The position numbers were made by a program, and so were the translations under genes. 64,000 nucleotides of DNA from Modestobacter sp. L9-4 (lineage in GTDB: Bacteria; Actinomycetota; Actinomycetes; Mycobacteriales; Geodermatophilaceae): assembly GCF_019112525.1 (NCBI RefSeq), contig NZ_CP077800.1, forward strand, positions 3,410,001 through 3,474,000. The letters are read 5' to 3'. Positions within the stretch are counted from its first letter, which is position 1. The number at the start of each line of letters is the position of its first letter. Positions 1-7,772 of the stretch are shown here, in pieces. The notes below the pieces were generated by a model, which had not been told where the DNA came from, searched no databases, and saw only the letters and a list, made by a program, of their open reading frames with translations.

Positions 1-841
1 CCATGCCGAACGCCGGCAGCAGGACCACGCGCACCCCGTTCGCCGCCCCGACCGCCTGCACGACCGCGGCCCGTGCGTCGACGTGCGGGTCCTGCAGGTG
101 CAGCCGCCGGGCGACCACGGACGAGGACGCCCCGCCCGGCTGCCGCGCGAGGACCGCGGTGTCGATCCGGTGCCGCGCCATCAGCGACTGCGCCTTCGCG
201 CTGAGCGCCTCGGCCTCCTCGGGGAAGTCCGTGGACTCGGCCTTGGCCAGCAGCGCCCGCACCCGGCCCACCAGCTTCGGGTCCGCCCCCGGGTCCAGGG
301 CGACCGCCGCACGGGTGTCCGCCGACCAGGCCGACGGGGGAGCCAGCAGCTGCTCCAGCGGTGGCAGCTCCCGCACCACACCGAGCACGCGCAGCACGTC
401 CCGCCAGCCGGCGGCCGCATCGACGCTCTCGCCGCGCCACCACTCGGCGACCGAGGTGGCCGTGCCCTCCAGCCCGCCCAGCTGCGCGGCCCACGCGGCC
501 GGCGCCTCCGCGACGGCTGCCGCGGCGTCCGCCCGGACCAGGGCGGCGGCCAGCCGGCCGCCGCGCCGGCTGGTGCGCCGGCGCACCGCGTGCACGACGT
601 CGGCCGGCTGCCAGCCCGCCTCCCAGAGGAACGGCAGCAGCGGTGCCAGTGCGCGCTGGGCGTGGCCGCCGGTGTCGACGCCGTCGTCCAGTGCGGTGAG
701 CCGGCGCACCAGCGGGTCCAGCTCCGCGGCCTGGACGCCGGGCTGCCCGGCCAGCCGCGAGCCGGCGACCAGCAGCAGCGGGATCGGGTCGGAGCCGGAC
801 GGGTGCTGGCTGATCGGGTCCTCCTGGGTGCGGCGGGGCAT
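1..841 (-). CDS. DUF2786 domain-containing protein (3' end off the window)
   Basis: The minus frame is open from an ATG at 841 to the window edge (280 codons seen, no stop), so the C-terminus is missing. The segment around residues 195-235, with KLVGRVRALLAKAES followed by EEAEALSAKAQSLMARH, is the hallmark of DUF2786. The first 190 residues are alanine/leucine-rich and carry no motif I recognise. DUF2786 proteins have no settled function; some carry a metallopeptidase-like C-terminal part, which would lie off the window here. The gene is downstream of purT on the same strand with an 88-bp gap. Identity of the domain is fairly sure; role unknown. Confidence 0.8.
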   Translation of the reverse strand, partial: MPRRTQEDPISQHPSGSDPIPLLLVAGSRLAGQPGVQAAELDPLVRRLTALDDGVDTGGHAQRALAPLLPFLWEAGWQPADVVHAVRRRTSRRGGRLAAALVRADAAAAVAEAPAAWAAQLGGLEGTATSVAEWWRGESVDAAAGWRDVLRVLGVVRELPPLEQLLAPPSAWSADTRAAVALDPGADPKLVGRVRALLAKAESTDFPEEAEALSAKAQSLMARHRIDTAVLARQPGGASSSVVARRLHLQDPHVDARAAVVQAVGAANGVRVVLLPAFGM

Positions 842-929
842 GCGGCGATCGTCCCCGGCGCGGCAGGCGGCGGGAGCCGCGTCGGCCGGCTGTGGACGGC
901 GCCCCCGGGTGGGGACGGCGGCGAGCGGG

Positions 930-2120
930 TCAGGCGCGGGGGTGCACTCGCGACGCGGCCTCCCGGGCGGTGGCCCGCGCGGCGTCGACGTCCTCGGCAC
1001 GGGCCAGGGCCACGCCCATCCGGCGGCGGGTGAAGCTCTCCGGCTTGCCGAACAGCCGCAGGTCCACCCCGGGCAGGGAGAGGGCGTCGTCCACACCGTC
1101 GAAGGTGATGCCGGCGGCCTCGACGCCGCCGTAGACGACGGCGGAGGCGCCCGGGTTGCGCAGCGCGGTGTCCACCGGCAGGCCGAGCAGGGCGCGCGCG
1201 TGCAGCTCGAACTCGTTCTGCCACTGGGTGGTCATGGTGACCATGCCGGTGTCGTGCGGGCGCGGGCTGACCTCGGAGAACCAGACCTCGTCGCCGCGGA
1301 CGAACAGCTCGACGCCGAACAGGCCGAGCCCACCCAGCTCGCCGGTCACCGCGGCGGCGATCGCCTGCGCCCGGTCCAGCGCGACCGGCGACATGGCCTG
1401 GGGCTGCCAGCTCTCGACGTAGTCGCCGGCCTCCTGGCGGTGCCCGATCGGCGCGCAGAAGTCGGTGACGGTCTCCGCGCCGCGCACCGAGCGCACGGTC
1501 AGCAGGGTGATCTCGTAGTCGAAGTCGACGAACCCCTCGACGATGACGCGGGTGCCCGCGACCCGGCCACCGGCCATCGCGTACTCCCAGGCGCCGACGA
1601 CGTCGTCCGGGCCGTCGAGCTTGCTCTGGCCCTTGCCCGAGCTGGACATCACCGGCTTGACCACGCACGGGAAGCCGACCTCGGCGGCCGCCGCCCGCAG
1701 CTCCTCGAGGGAGTCGCAGAACCGGTAGGCGCTCGTGGGCAGCCCCAGGGTCTCGGCGGCCAGCCGCCGGATGCCCTCGCGGTCCATGGTCAGCTGCGCC
1801 GCCCGCGCGGTGGGCACCACGCGCACGCCCTCGGCCTCCAGCTCGACCAGCGTGCCGGTGGCGATCGCCTCGATCTCGGGGACGACGACGTCGGGCCGCT
1901 CGGCCTCGATCAGGGCACGCAGCTGCGCGGGGTCGCTCATGGTGATCGTGCGGGCCGAGTGCGCGACCTGGTGTCCGGGGGCGTCGTCGTACCGGTCGAC
2001 GGCGATCGTCTCCACGCCCAGGCGCTGCAGCGCGATGAGCACCTCCTTGGCCAGCTCGCCGCTGCCCAGCAGCATCACGCGGGTGGCCGAGGGGGACAGC
2101 GGGGTGCCGAGGGAGACCAT
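930..2120 (-). CDS. purT: Formate-dependent phosphoribosylglycinamide formyltransferase PurT
   Basis: PurT makes formyl-GAR from GAR, formate and ATP, the folate-independent version of the third step of purine synthesis, in the cytoplasm. The 396-residue protein has the usual length. The N-terminal Rossmann-like PreATP-grasp part begins [18 protein letters not shown]; the ATP-grasp domain follows with [17 protein letters not shown] near residues 155-170 and [13 protein letters not shown] near 285-300. The start is the ATG at 2120: a TAGCCT -10 element on the minus strand at 2127-2132 ends 6 nt before it, so the mRNA is probably leaderless. It is divergent from the lyase gene at 2190. Confidence 0.95.
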   Translation of the reverse strand: MVSLGTPLSPSATRVMLLGSGELAKEVLIALQRLGVETIAVDRYDDAPGHQVAHSARTITMSDPAQLRALIEAERPDVVVPEIEAIATGTLVELEAEGVRVVPTARAAQLTMDREGIRRLAAETLGLPTSAYRFCDSLEELRAAAAEVGFPCVVKPVMSSSGKGQSKLDGPDDVVGAWEYAMAGGRVAGTRVIVEGFVDFDYEITLLTVRSVRGAETVTDFCAPIGHRQEAGDYVESWQPQAMSPVALDRAQAIAAAVTGELGGLGLFGVELFVRGDEVWFSEVSPRPHDTGMVTMTTQWQNEFELHARALLGLPVDTALRNPGASAVVYGGVEAAGITFDGVDDALSLPGVDLRLFGKPESFTRRRMGVALARAEDVDAARATAREAASRVHPRA

Positions 2121-2189
2121 GCGCCCAGGCTAGAGAGCCGGTCGGACGGTCGATGTGTGGGCCGGTGCGCGGCTGGACAGGGGTGCGGC

Positions 2190-2972
2190 ATGACCGATCT
2201 CGCCACCCGCGCCCGCACCCTGCTCGACCTGCACACCGCCCCGGAGATCCTGACGCTGACCAACGTCTGGGACGTCGTCTCGGCCACCGTCGTCGCCGGT
2301 ACCCCGGGCGTGCGCGCCCTGGCCACCGCCAGCCACTCGATCGCGGCCACGTTCGGCTACGAGGACGGCGAGAACATCCCGCTCGAGCTGCACCTGGACA
2401 TGGTCGGGCGCATCGTCGCCGCCGTCGACGTGCCGGTGACCATGGACCTCGAGGGTGGCTACGGCGACGCCGGCGAGACGGCACGGCGGGCCATCGAGGT
2501 GGGTGTCGTCGGTGGCAACCTGGAGGACCAGATGAAGCCGCTCGACGACGCGGTCGCTGCGGTCGAGGCCGTGCTGCGCGCCGGCCGGGACGCCGGGATC
2601 GACTTCGTGCTCAACGCCCGCACCGACGCCTTCGTCAAGGCCGGCCCGGACGCCGACCGCGCCGCCGTGCTGGCCGAGGCCACCACCCGCGGCCGGGCGT
2701 TCCTGGAGGCCGGGGCGCCGGTGGTCTTCGTGCCCGGCGTCGTGGCCCGCGGGGAGATCGCCGAGCTGGCCGAGGCGTTCGGGCCCCGCAGGCTCACCGT
2801 CATCAGCGTCCCGGGCGCATCGCTGCCGGCCAGCGAGCTGCAGGAGCTGGGCGTCGCGCGGGTCTCCACCGGCCCCTTCACCCAGCGGGTCGCGCTCACC
2901 GCCCTGCAGGACGCGGTCACCGCCATGGTCGCCGGCGGCACGCTGCCCGCGGGCACCCGGCCGCTCAACTGA
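2190..2972 (+). CDS. Isocitrate lyase/PEP mutase superfamily protein
   Basis: A 260-residue TIM-barrel protein of the isocitrate lyase/phosphoenolpyruvate mutase superfamily, which makes or breaks C-C or C-P bonds next to an alpha-keto acid with Mg2+. Seen are LTNVWDVVSATVV at the start of the barrel, TMDLEGGYGD (metal-binding acidic loop), NLEDQ and FVLNARTDAF. The lyase-specific KKCGH loop of true isocitrate lyases is absent, which is usual for the short actinobacterial members called oxaloacetate decarboxylase-like or carboxyvinyl-phosphonate mutase-like. The ATG at 2190 is chosen because the fold begins directly after it. The substrate cannot be told from sequence. Confidence 0.85.
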   Translation: MTDLATRARTLLDLHTAPEILTLTNVWDVVSATVVAGTPGVRALATASHSIAATFGYEDGENIPLELHLDMVGRIVAAVDVPVTMDLEGGYGDAGETARRAIEVGVVGGNLEDQMKPLDDAVAAVEAVLRAGRDAGIDFVLNARTDAFVKAGPDADRAAVLAEATTRGRAFLEAGAPVVFVPGVVARGEIAELAEAFGPRRLTVISVPGASLPASELQELGVARVSTGPFTQRVALTALQDAVTAMVAGGTLPAGTRPLN

Positions 2973-2976
2973 GGGA

Positions 2977-3020
2977 CCCGCTGCCACGTCCGGGTGGACA
3001 CGCCGGGACGTGGCGGCGGG
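2977..3020 (+). terminator. Strong intrinsic terminator after the lyase gene
   Basis: Arms 2977-2991 and 3006-3020 pair over 15 bp with a single G-U pair around a 14-nt loop, directly after the stop codon at 2972. The T tract is poor, as is normal in high-GC actinobacteria. Confidence 0.75.
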
Positions 3021-3025
3021 CCCTT

Positions 3026-3041
3026 GTTACTGCGGGGTAAC
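3026..3041. promoter_or_regulatory. Small inverted repeat upstream of the acyl-CoA dehydrogenase gene
   Basis: GTTAC-N6-GTAAC is centred about 58 bp before the ATG at 3092. A second pair, TCGTCATC (3043-3050) and GATGACGA (3069-3076), lies between it and the start. Either could be an operator for a TetR-type fatty-acid regulator; no regulator gene is adjacent, so this is only a candidate. Confidence 0.3.
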
Positions 3042-3091
3042 TTCGTCATCATCGAGCACGACGTCGACGATGACGAGAGAGAGAAGGCGCC

Positions 3092-4270
3092 ATGACCGCC
3101 GACCTGCTGACCGCGGACTTCTTCGAGTTCCAGTCCCTGCTCACCGAGGGCGAGCAGAAGGAGCTGGTGGTCCTCCGCGAGTTCCTCGCCGCCGAGGTGA
3201 GGCCGCGGGTCAACGCGGCGTGGGCGGCCGCGGAGTTCCCGATGGACCTCATCCCGCGGTTCGTGGAGGCCGACCTGGTCGGGCGCAGCTACGACTGGGA
3301 GGGCCGGCCGCGGATCTCCCGGCTGCTCGAGGGCTTCCAGTCGATGGAGCTGGCCCGCGTCGACCCGTCGATGGCCACCTTCTTCGGGGTGCACAACGGC
3401 CTCGCGCTCGGCTCGCTGATGCTGCTGGGGTCGGCCGAGCAGCAGGCCCGGTGGGTGCCCTCGATGCGCACGATGGAGAAGATCGGCGCCTTCGGGCTCA
3501 CCGAGCCGATGGGCGGCTCCGACGTCGCCCGCGGCATGCGCACCACCGCCCGCCGCGACGGGGACGAGTGGGTGCTCGACGGCGCCAAGCGCTGGATCGG
3601 CAACGGCACCTTCGCCGACGTCCTGGTGGTCTTCGCCCGCGACGTCGCCGACGACCAGGTGAAGGGCTTCCTGGTCGAGAAGGGCACGCCCGGCTTCGCC
3701 GCCACCAAGATCGAGGACAAGTTCGCCCTGCGCACGGTGCAGAACGCCGACCTCACCTTCACCGACTGCCGCATCCCGGCGTCGGCGAAGCTGGAGAACT
3801 GCAACAGCTTCCGCGACGTCAACAAGGTGCTCAAGGAGACCCGCGCCGGGGTCGCCTGGGCCGGGGTGGGCTGCCAGCTCGGCGCCTACGAGGCCGCGGT
3901 CGCCTACGCCAAGGAGCGGGAGCAGTTCGGCCGGCCGATCGGTGGCTTCCAGCTCGTGCAGGACCTGCTGGCCCGGATGCTCGGCAACATCACCGCCAGC
4001 ATCGGGATGACCGTGCGCGTCTCCCAGCTGCAGGAGGAGGGCCGGCTGCGCGACGACCAGGCCGCGCTGGCCAAGAGCTACGTCACCAGCCGCGGGCGGG
4101 AGACCGTCGCCTGGGCGCGGGAGCTGTTCGGCGGGAACGGCATCGTGCTGGAGAACGACGTCATCCGGTACTTCGCCGACGCCGAGGCGCTCTACTCCTA
4201 CGAGGGCACCCGGGAGATGAACACCCTCATCGTCGGCCGCGCGATCACCGGCCTCAGCGCCTTCGTCTGA
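3092..4270 (+). CDS. Acyl-CoA dehydrogenase, glutaryl-CoA dehydrogenase-like
   Basis: A 392-residue flavoprotein of the acyl-CoA dehydrogenase family, full length. The FAD/substrate signature FGLTEPMGGSD is near residue 133, the second family signature is QFGRPIGGFQLVQD near 278-291, and the C-terminal YEGTREMNTLIVGRAITG contains the catalytic Glu in the position used by glutaryl-CoA dehydrogenases (family pattern YEGT...LI.GRA.TG). That makes oxidative decarboxylation of glutaryl-CoA in lysine or tryptophan breakdown the best guess; other short or branched acyl-CoA substrates remain possible. The ATG at 3092 is preceded by a purine-rich GAGAGAGAAGG ribosome-binding site. Transcribed alone, between two terminator-like structures. 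Confidence 0.9.
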   Translation: MTADLLTADFFEFQSLLTEGEQKELVVLREFLAAEVRPRVNAAWAAAEFPMDLIPRFVEADLVGRSYDWEGRPRISRLLEGFQSMELARVDPSMATFFGVHNGLALGSLMLLGSAEQQARWVPSMRTMEKIGAFGLTEPMGGSDVARGMRTTARRDGDEWVLDGAKRWIGNGTFADVLVVFARDVADDQVKGFLVEKGTPGFAATKIEDKFALRTVQNADLTFTDCRIPASAKLENCNSFRDVNKVLKETRAGVAWAGVGCQLGAYEAAVAYAKEREQFGRPIGGFQLVQDLLARMLGNITASIGMTVRVSQLQEEGRLRDDQAALAKSYVTSRGRETVAWARELFGGNGIVLENDVIRYFADAEALYSYEGTREMNTLIVGRAITGLSAFV

Positions 4271-4329
4271 GGAAGGACCCCCTCGCCCCCCACCGCTCGT
4301 GCCTCGCGCCGGGGCCCTGCGAGGGGGCC
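4271..4329 (+). repeat. Palindromic repeat copy R1 (terminator-like)
   Basis: First of a dispersed family in this window. It begins right after the stop codon with GGAAGGACCCCCTCGC and ends GCGAGGGGGCC; CCCCCTCGC (4278-4286) pairs with GCGAGGGGG (4319-4327) over 9 bp, and the internal CCCCCCACCGCTCG segment is conserved between copies beyond what pairing needs. Confidence 0.8.
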
Positions 4330-4336
4330 GGCGGCA

Positions 4337-4395
4337 CCGACCGTGCGCTCGGCGGGCGCTGACCCGTCCGAGGACCCCGCTGGGCGCACGGTCGG
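4337..4395 (+). repeat. Long-range inverted repeat with 12-bp perfect arms
   Basis: CCGACCGTGCGC (4337-4348) is the exact reverse complement of 4384-4395, enclosing 35 nt. It follows repeat R1 and precedes the response regulator. Its centre contains CGCTGACCCGTCCG, similar to the centre of the inverted repeat at 34439-34508. Confidence 0.6.
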
Positions 4396-4535
4396 GGAGG
4401 GACGCTCGCGTGGGGCCGTCACCCGTCGGGGTGACGGTCCCGGCGTCCGGGTGGGGAGCGGGTGCCCCGGTGACGATGACCTCGGTGGACGCCACCGCGG
4501 CGTGCCAGCAGGTGTCGCCGCAGCGAGGAGGGGTC

Positions 4536-5240
4536 GTGCCGGGTCAGTCCGTGCTCGTGGTCGAGGACACCGACGAGATCCGCGAGCTCGTGGTGACCGT
4601 GCTGCGCCGGGCCGGGATGGACGTCCGCGAGGCGGTGTCCGGAGCCGAGTGCCTGGCCGAGGTGCGCCGCGAGGCCCCCGACGTCGTGGTGCTCGACCTG
4701 GGGCTGCCCGATGCCGACGGCACCGAGGTCTGCCGCCAGCTGCGCGCCGAGACCGACTGCTACGTCCTCATGCTCACCGCCCGTGCCGAGGAGGTCGACC
4801 TGCTGATCGGCCTGGCCGTCGGAGCGGACGGCTACATGGCCAAGCCCTTCTCCCCGCGCGAGCTCGTCGCGCGGGTGCAGACCATGCTGCGCCGGCCCCG
4901 GACGGTCCCCGTCCCCGCGCCGCGTGCCCCCCTCGAGGACAGCGTCCAGCGGCTGGCCGAGCTCGAGGTGGACCCCGACAGCCGTGAGGTGCGGGTCGAC
5001 GGTTCCGCCGTCGACCTGACCCGCACGGAGTTCGACCTGCTCGCCGCCCTCGTCGCCCGGCCCGGCCGGGTGCTGCAGCGGGAGACCCTGCTGCGCGAGG
5101 TCTGGCAGACGGACTGGGAGGGCAACCTGCGCCTCGTCGAGGCGCACATGTCCAACCTCCGCCGGAAGTTGGCGGCAGCCGGGCTGCAGAGCCCGGAGAT
5201 CAGGACGGTGCGTGGCGTGGGCTACCGGTTGGTGGCCTGA
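4536..5240 (+). CDS. OmpR/PhoB-type response regulator
   Basis: A 234-residue two-component regulator. The receiver domain (residues 1-120) shows the acidic pair in VVEDTDE, the phosphoacceptor Asp in VVLDLGLPD, LTAR and the conserved Lys in AKPFSP. The winged-helix DNA-binding domain (about 140-234) ends with RTVRGVGYRLVA, typical of the OmpR family. The GTG at 4536 is preferred because GAGGAGG lies just upstream and the receiver begins within three codons; an upstream in-frame ATG at 4474 would add a tail without homology. No partner kinase is adjacent, so it is an orphan or pairs with a distant kinase. Confidence 0.92.
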   Translation: MPGQSVLVVEDTDEIRELVVTVLRRAGMDVREAVSGAECLAEVRREAPDVVVLDLGLPDADGTEVCRQLRAETDCYVLMLTARAEEVDLLIGLAVGADGYMAKPFSPRELVARVQTMLRRPRTVPVPAPRAPLEDSVQRLAELEVDPDSREVRVDGSAVDLTRTEFDLLAALVARPGRVLQRETLLREVWQTDWEGNLRLVEAHMSNLRRKLAAAGLQSPEIRTVRGVGYRLVA

Positions 5241-5262
5241 CCCGCACCTGCTGCATCCGATG

Positions 5263-5294
5263 AACGGCCCGGCCCCTCCAGGGACCGGGCCGTT
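5263..5294. terminator. Bidirectional terminator between convergent genes
   Basis: AACGGCCCGG (5263-5272) and CCGGGCCGTT (5285-5294) form a perfect 10-bp stem with a 12-nt loop, between the response regulator stop (5240) and the convergent stop at 5305. Confidence 0.75.
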
Positions 5295-5304
5295 CGTCGT
5301 CTGT

Positions 5305-6162
5305 CTAGGCGGCGCTGCCCCGGCGGCGGTCCGCGGACTGCCCGGGGGAGTCCGGCGCCGAGCCCGCGGACGGGGCGGCCGAGGTGGCCCGGCGGTCGGC
5401 GCGGGCGGTCCGGCGGTCGCGGGCGCCCCGCGGCACACCGCGCCCGCCGTCGGCGGCACGGGGCCCGCGGCGGCGGTCGGCGACCCGGCGGTCGACGCCG
5501 GCCAGCCCGGCGAGCTCGGAGACCCGGGAGTGGGCCAGGACGCCGCGGCGGGCCTCGGCGGCGATGGCCTGGCAGACGTCGGCGACCTCGGGGTGCCCCA
5601 GCTGGCCCGACGTGCCGGCGAGGGTGAACGCCGCGTCGGCGACGGCCTGCGGGTCACCGGCGCGGGCACCGCGGTCGATGGCGGAGAACCGGCCGGGCAG
5701 CGCCGCGTCGTAGGCCGCCTGCAGCCGCTGGGACAGCTCGTCGTCCTGGTCGGCGTCGTGCAGGTCCTCGAGGTCCACCAGCTCGGTGGCCCCGGCCGGC
5801 GTCCCGGCGGACCGGCGGCGGAGCAGGTCCCGCAGCAGCCGGGCGTCCAGCGGGGCGGTCAGGGTGGCCAGGGCGCCGGCGGCGGCGGCCGCGTCGCGCA
5901 CCTCGGCCGTGGGCTCGGCGGCGACCACCAGGAACCGGGCGGTGCTGCCGGCGGCGCGCAGCTCGGTGAGCAGGGCGGGGCCGGACGGGGCGCCGAGCAC
6001 GGAGGCGGCGGTGACGACCAGGTCCACGGCGATCGAGGCGTTCAGCCAGCGGGCGTCCTCGGCGTCACCGGCCTCGTGCACACCCCAGCCGGCCAGCTCC
6101 AGGAGGCCGGTGACCCGGGCGCGGGCGGGGGCGGACTCGTCGATCACGAGGGCGGTCAGCAC
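5305..6162 (-). CDS. Receiver-like plus HPt-like protein lacking phosphorylation residues
   Basis: The 285-residue protein starts with a CheY-like fold (residues 1-115: ALVIDES at strand 1, DLVVTAAS at strand 3, TLTAPLD at strand 5). The position of the phosphoacceptor Asp is Ala and the conserved Lys of the KP motif is Ala. Residues about 145-200 resemble a histidine phosphotransfer bundle, DAAFTLAGTSGQLG, where functional HPt domains have His (AHxLKG); here it is Phe, and the Lys is Ala. The C-terminal 85 residues are Arg/Gly-rich and probably disordered. Both phosphoryl sites appear lost, so a binding or decoy role is likelier than relay. The GTG start has AGGAG 8 nt upstream. It lies just downstream of the signal peptidase gene on the same strand. 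Confidence 0.7.
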   Translation of the reverse strand: MLTALVIDESAPARARVTGLLELAGWGVHEAGDAEDARWLNASIAVDLVVTAASVLGAPSGPALLTELRAAGSTARFLVVAAEPTAEVRDAAAAAGALATLTAPLDARLLRDLLRRRSAGTPAGATELVDLEDLHDADQDDELSQRLQAAYDAALPGRFSAIDRGARAGDPQAVADAAFTLAGTSGQLGHPEVADVCQAIAAEARRGVLAHSRVSELAGLAGVDRRVADRRRGPRAADGGRGVPRGARDRRTARADRRATSAAPSAGSAPDSPGQSADRRRGSAA

Positions 6163-6277
6163 GGGAGGGCTCCTGTCGAGGCGGTCGTGGGGGTCCAGCC
6201 GGAGCTGGTCGGGGTGGTGACGTGGACGTGGGGCCCCTGGGCGGGTGCGGTCAGCGGCACCCGGCGGCCGGGGCGGC

Positions 6278-6904
6278 TCACGCGTCGTCGCCGTCCGTGC
6301 GCTGGTCCGGGGTGGGGCGCCAGATCGACAGCAGGAGCCAGCCGGCGAGCAGGGCCGGGGCGACGTAGCGGAGGGCCTGGCTGACGACCGGGGAGCGCAG
6401 TGCCTGGATGACGTGGCCGAGCCCGGGGACGACCGCCCGCACCTGGTAGGCGGTGTCGCCCTGCAGCTGGGCCTTCCACGGGTCGGCCGCGGCGTTGGCG
6501 TCGCCCTTGGTCTCCACGGTGACCGTGCCGTCGGCGGCGGTGTCCACGCCGATGACCCGGTGCGTGACGAGGTGGTGGTCGTCGATCGGGACGTGGTAGG
6601 CGATGATCATGCCCTCGGTGACCTCGGCCACCGGCAGCGGCGTGACGACCTCGACGTCACCGACGTCGATCGTGCCGGTCATGCTCCCGGTCAGCATCGT
6701 CATCGTCCGGTAGCCCAGGACGTGCGGCCCGACGGCCAGCAGGGCGAAGGCCAGGACGGCGACGGTGACGATGAGGCGGACCGTCCAGCGGAGGACCAGT
6801 GCCATCGCACGCTCGCCCAGGCCGGCGGCGAGCCGCGGCGTCCCGGTGAGCTGCCGCGCCGGACGGAACGCGAGAGCGAGGTCCGGGGCGAGTGCGGTGG
6901 TCAT
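6278..6904 (-). CDS. SipW-type signal peptidase I
   Basis: A 208-residue membrane-bound signal peptidase of the ER/archaeal (SipW) class. The N-terminal membrane segment is at about residues 38-62, the catalytic Ser is in MLTGSMTGTIDVGD, and the second catalytic position is His in LVTHRVIGV, replacing the Lys of the bacterial class. A second hydrophobic helix (RYVAPALLAGWLLLSIW) lies at the C-terminus. It sits 50 bp downstream of the TasA-like gene, whose signal peptide is of the type SipW enzymes cleave, so it very likely processes that protein. Confidence 0.9.
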   Translation of the reverse strand: MTTALAPDLALAFRPARQLTGTPRLAAGLGERAMALVLRWTVRLIVTVAVLAFALLAVGPHVLGYRTMTMLTGSMTGTIDVGDVEVVTPLPVAEVTEGMIIAYHVPIDDHHLVTHRVIGVDTAADGTVTVETKGDANAAADPWKAQLQGDTAYQVRAVVPGLGHVIQALRSPVVSQALRYVAPALLAGWLLLSIWRPTPDQRTDGDDA

Positions 6905-6954
6905 GTCAGGTCCTCGTGGTGGGGTGTCGGGCTGGTCGGGTCAGGTCCGGCAGG

Positions 6955-7584
6955 TCAGCGGTTGGTGCCGGTCTTCTGGGTGCCGGTGAAGCTGATCGAC
7001 AGCGCGCTGCTCTTGTTCTGGAAGGCGTTGTCGGCCGTGGTGGGCAGGGCGACCGTGATGAGCAGGTGGTCGGTGCTCCGGGCGTTGAGGCTCTGCAGAC
7101 CGGTGAGGTTCGTGCCCGCGGTGACGGCGGGGCCCGCGAAGAAGGAGACCGCGCCCGGGGTGCACGAGTACGTGGTCACACCGGCGTTGGTGGCCGCGGT
7201 CCAGGCGGAGGAGCAGCCCTGGACGTTGAGCTGGAGGCCGTTGACCTTGTCCGTGTCCAGGATGCTGCTCGTGCTGGCGGTCGACACCATCGAGACGAAG
7301 CCCAGGCCGGTGTCCCCGGAGTTGACCAGCTCGACGGGGCGGCTGACCGAGTCGCCGGGCACGAAGTTGGTGACGCTCATCGTCGGCAGGGTGGCGCTGC
7401 CACCGACGGCGGTGAGGTCGAGGGAGAGCACGCCGGAGGAGACCGAGGCGGCCAGCGGGGCGGTGCTGTCGGTGAAGGTTCCGAAGGTGCCCATCCCGGC
7501 GACGCCGGCCGCGGCACCGACGATGGCCAGCGAGCCCAGGACCTTGCGGACGTTGCGGCTGCGGGTGGTGGTGGCGGCGGTCAT
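6955..7584 (-). CDS. TasA/camelysin-like secreted protein with SipW-dependent signal peptide
   Basis: A 209-residue protein whose first 40 residues form the distinctive SipW-cognate signal: RNVRKVLGSLAIVGAAAG followed by TFGTFTDSTAP. The rest is a Ser/Thr/Val-rich beta-sandwich-like region with two Cys, as in TasA and camelysin proteins, which form extracellular fibres or surface proteins in Bacillus. The start at 7584 has a GAGGAGA ribosome-binding site 7 nt away. Together with the signal peptidase downstream this is a two-gene secretion pair. Fibre formation is inferred from the family. Confidence 0.8.
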   Translation of the reverse strand: MTAATTTRSRNVRKVLGSLAIVGAAAGVAGMGTFGTFTDSTAPLAASVSSGVLSLDLTAVGGSATLPTMSVTNFVPGDSVSRPVELVNSGDTGLGFVSMVSTASTSSILDTDKVNGLQLNVQGCSSAWTAATNAGVTTYSCTPGAVSFFAGPAVTAGTNLTGLQSLNARSTDHLLITVALPTTADNAFQNKSSALSISFTGTQKTGTNR

Positions 7585-7695
7585 GGCTGCGTCTCCTCGG
7601 GAGTCCCGTGTCGGCGGGTGCTCCCGGCGACAGACACGACTCTGGAGGTCGATCCGCAGGCCATCCGCCAGCGTTCCGCAAGAAAACCGCAAGAT

Positions 7696-7754
7696 GGAGG
7701 ACCCCCTCGCCCCCCACTGCTCGCACGCTCGCAGCGGGCCCCTGCGAGGGGGCC
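7696..7754 (+). repeat. Palindromic repeat copy R2
   Basis: GGAGGACCCCCTCGCCCCCC...TGCGAGGGGGCC; stem 7702-7710 with 7744-7752. It lies between the histidine kinase stop (7773) and the TasA-like gene, but on the plus strand, so it is inverted relative to the flanking genes, unlike most other copies. Confidence 0.8.
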
Positions 7755-7772
7755 GGGCCGGAGGCGGCGCGG

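Noticed and set aside
3-2972. A 989-codon plus-strand open frame antisense to the DUF2786 and purT genes.
   Set aside because: Only its last 260 codons (from 2190) show a protein family. The rest is low-complexity sequence created by high GC in the third codon position opposite real genes.
3010-4362. Alternative frame through the acyl-CoA dehydrogenase gene extending into repeat R1.
   Set aside because: Its residues are a shifted shadow of the dehydrogenase; the repeat only happens to be open in that frame.
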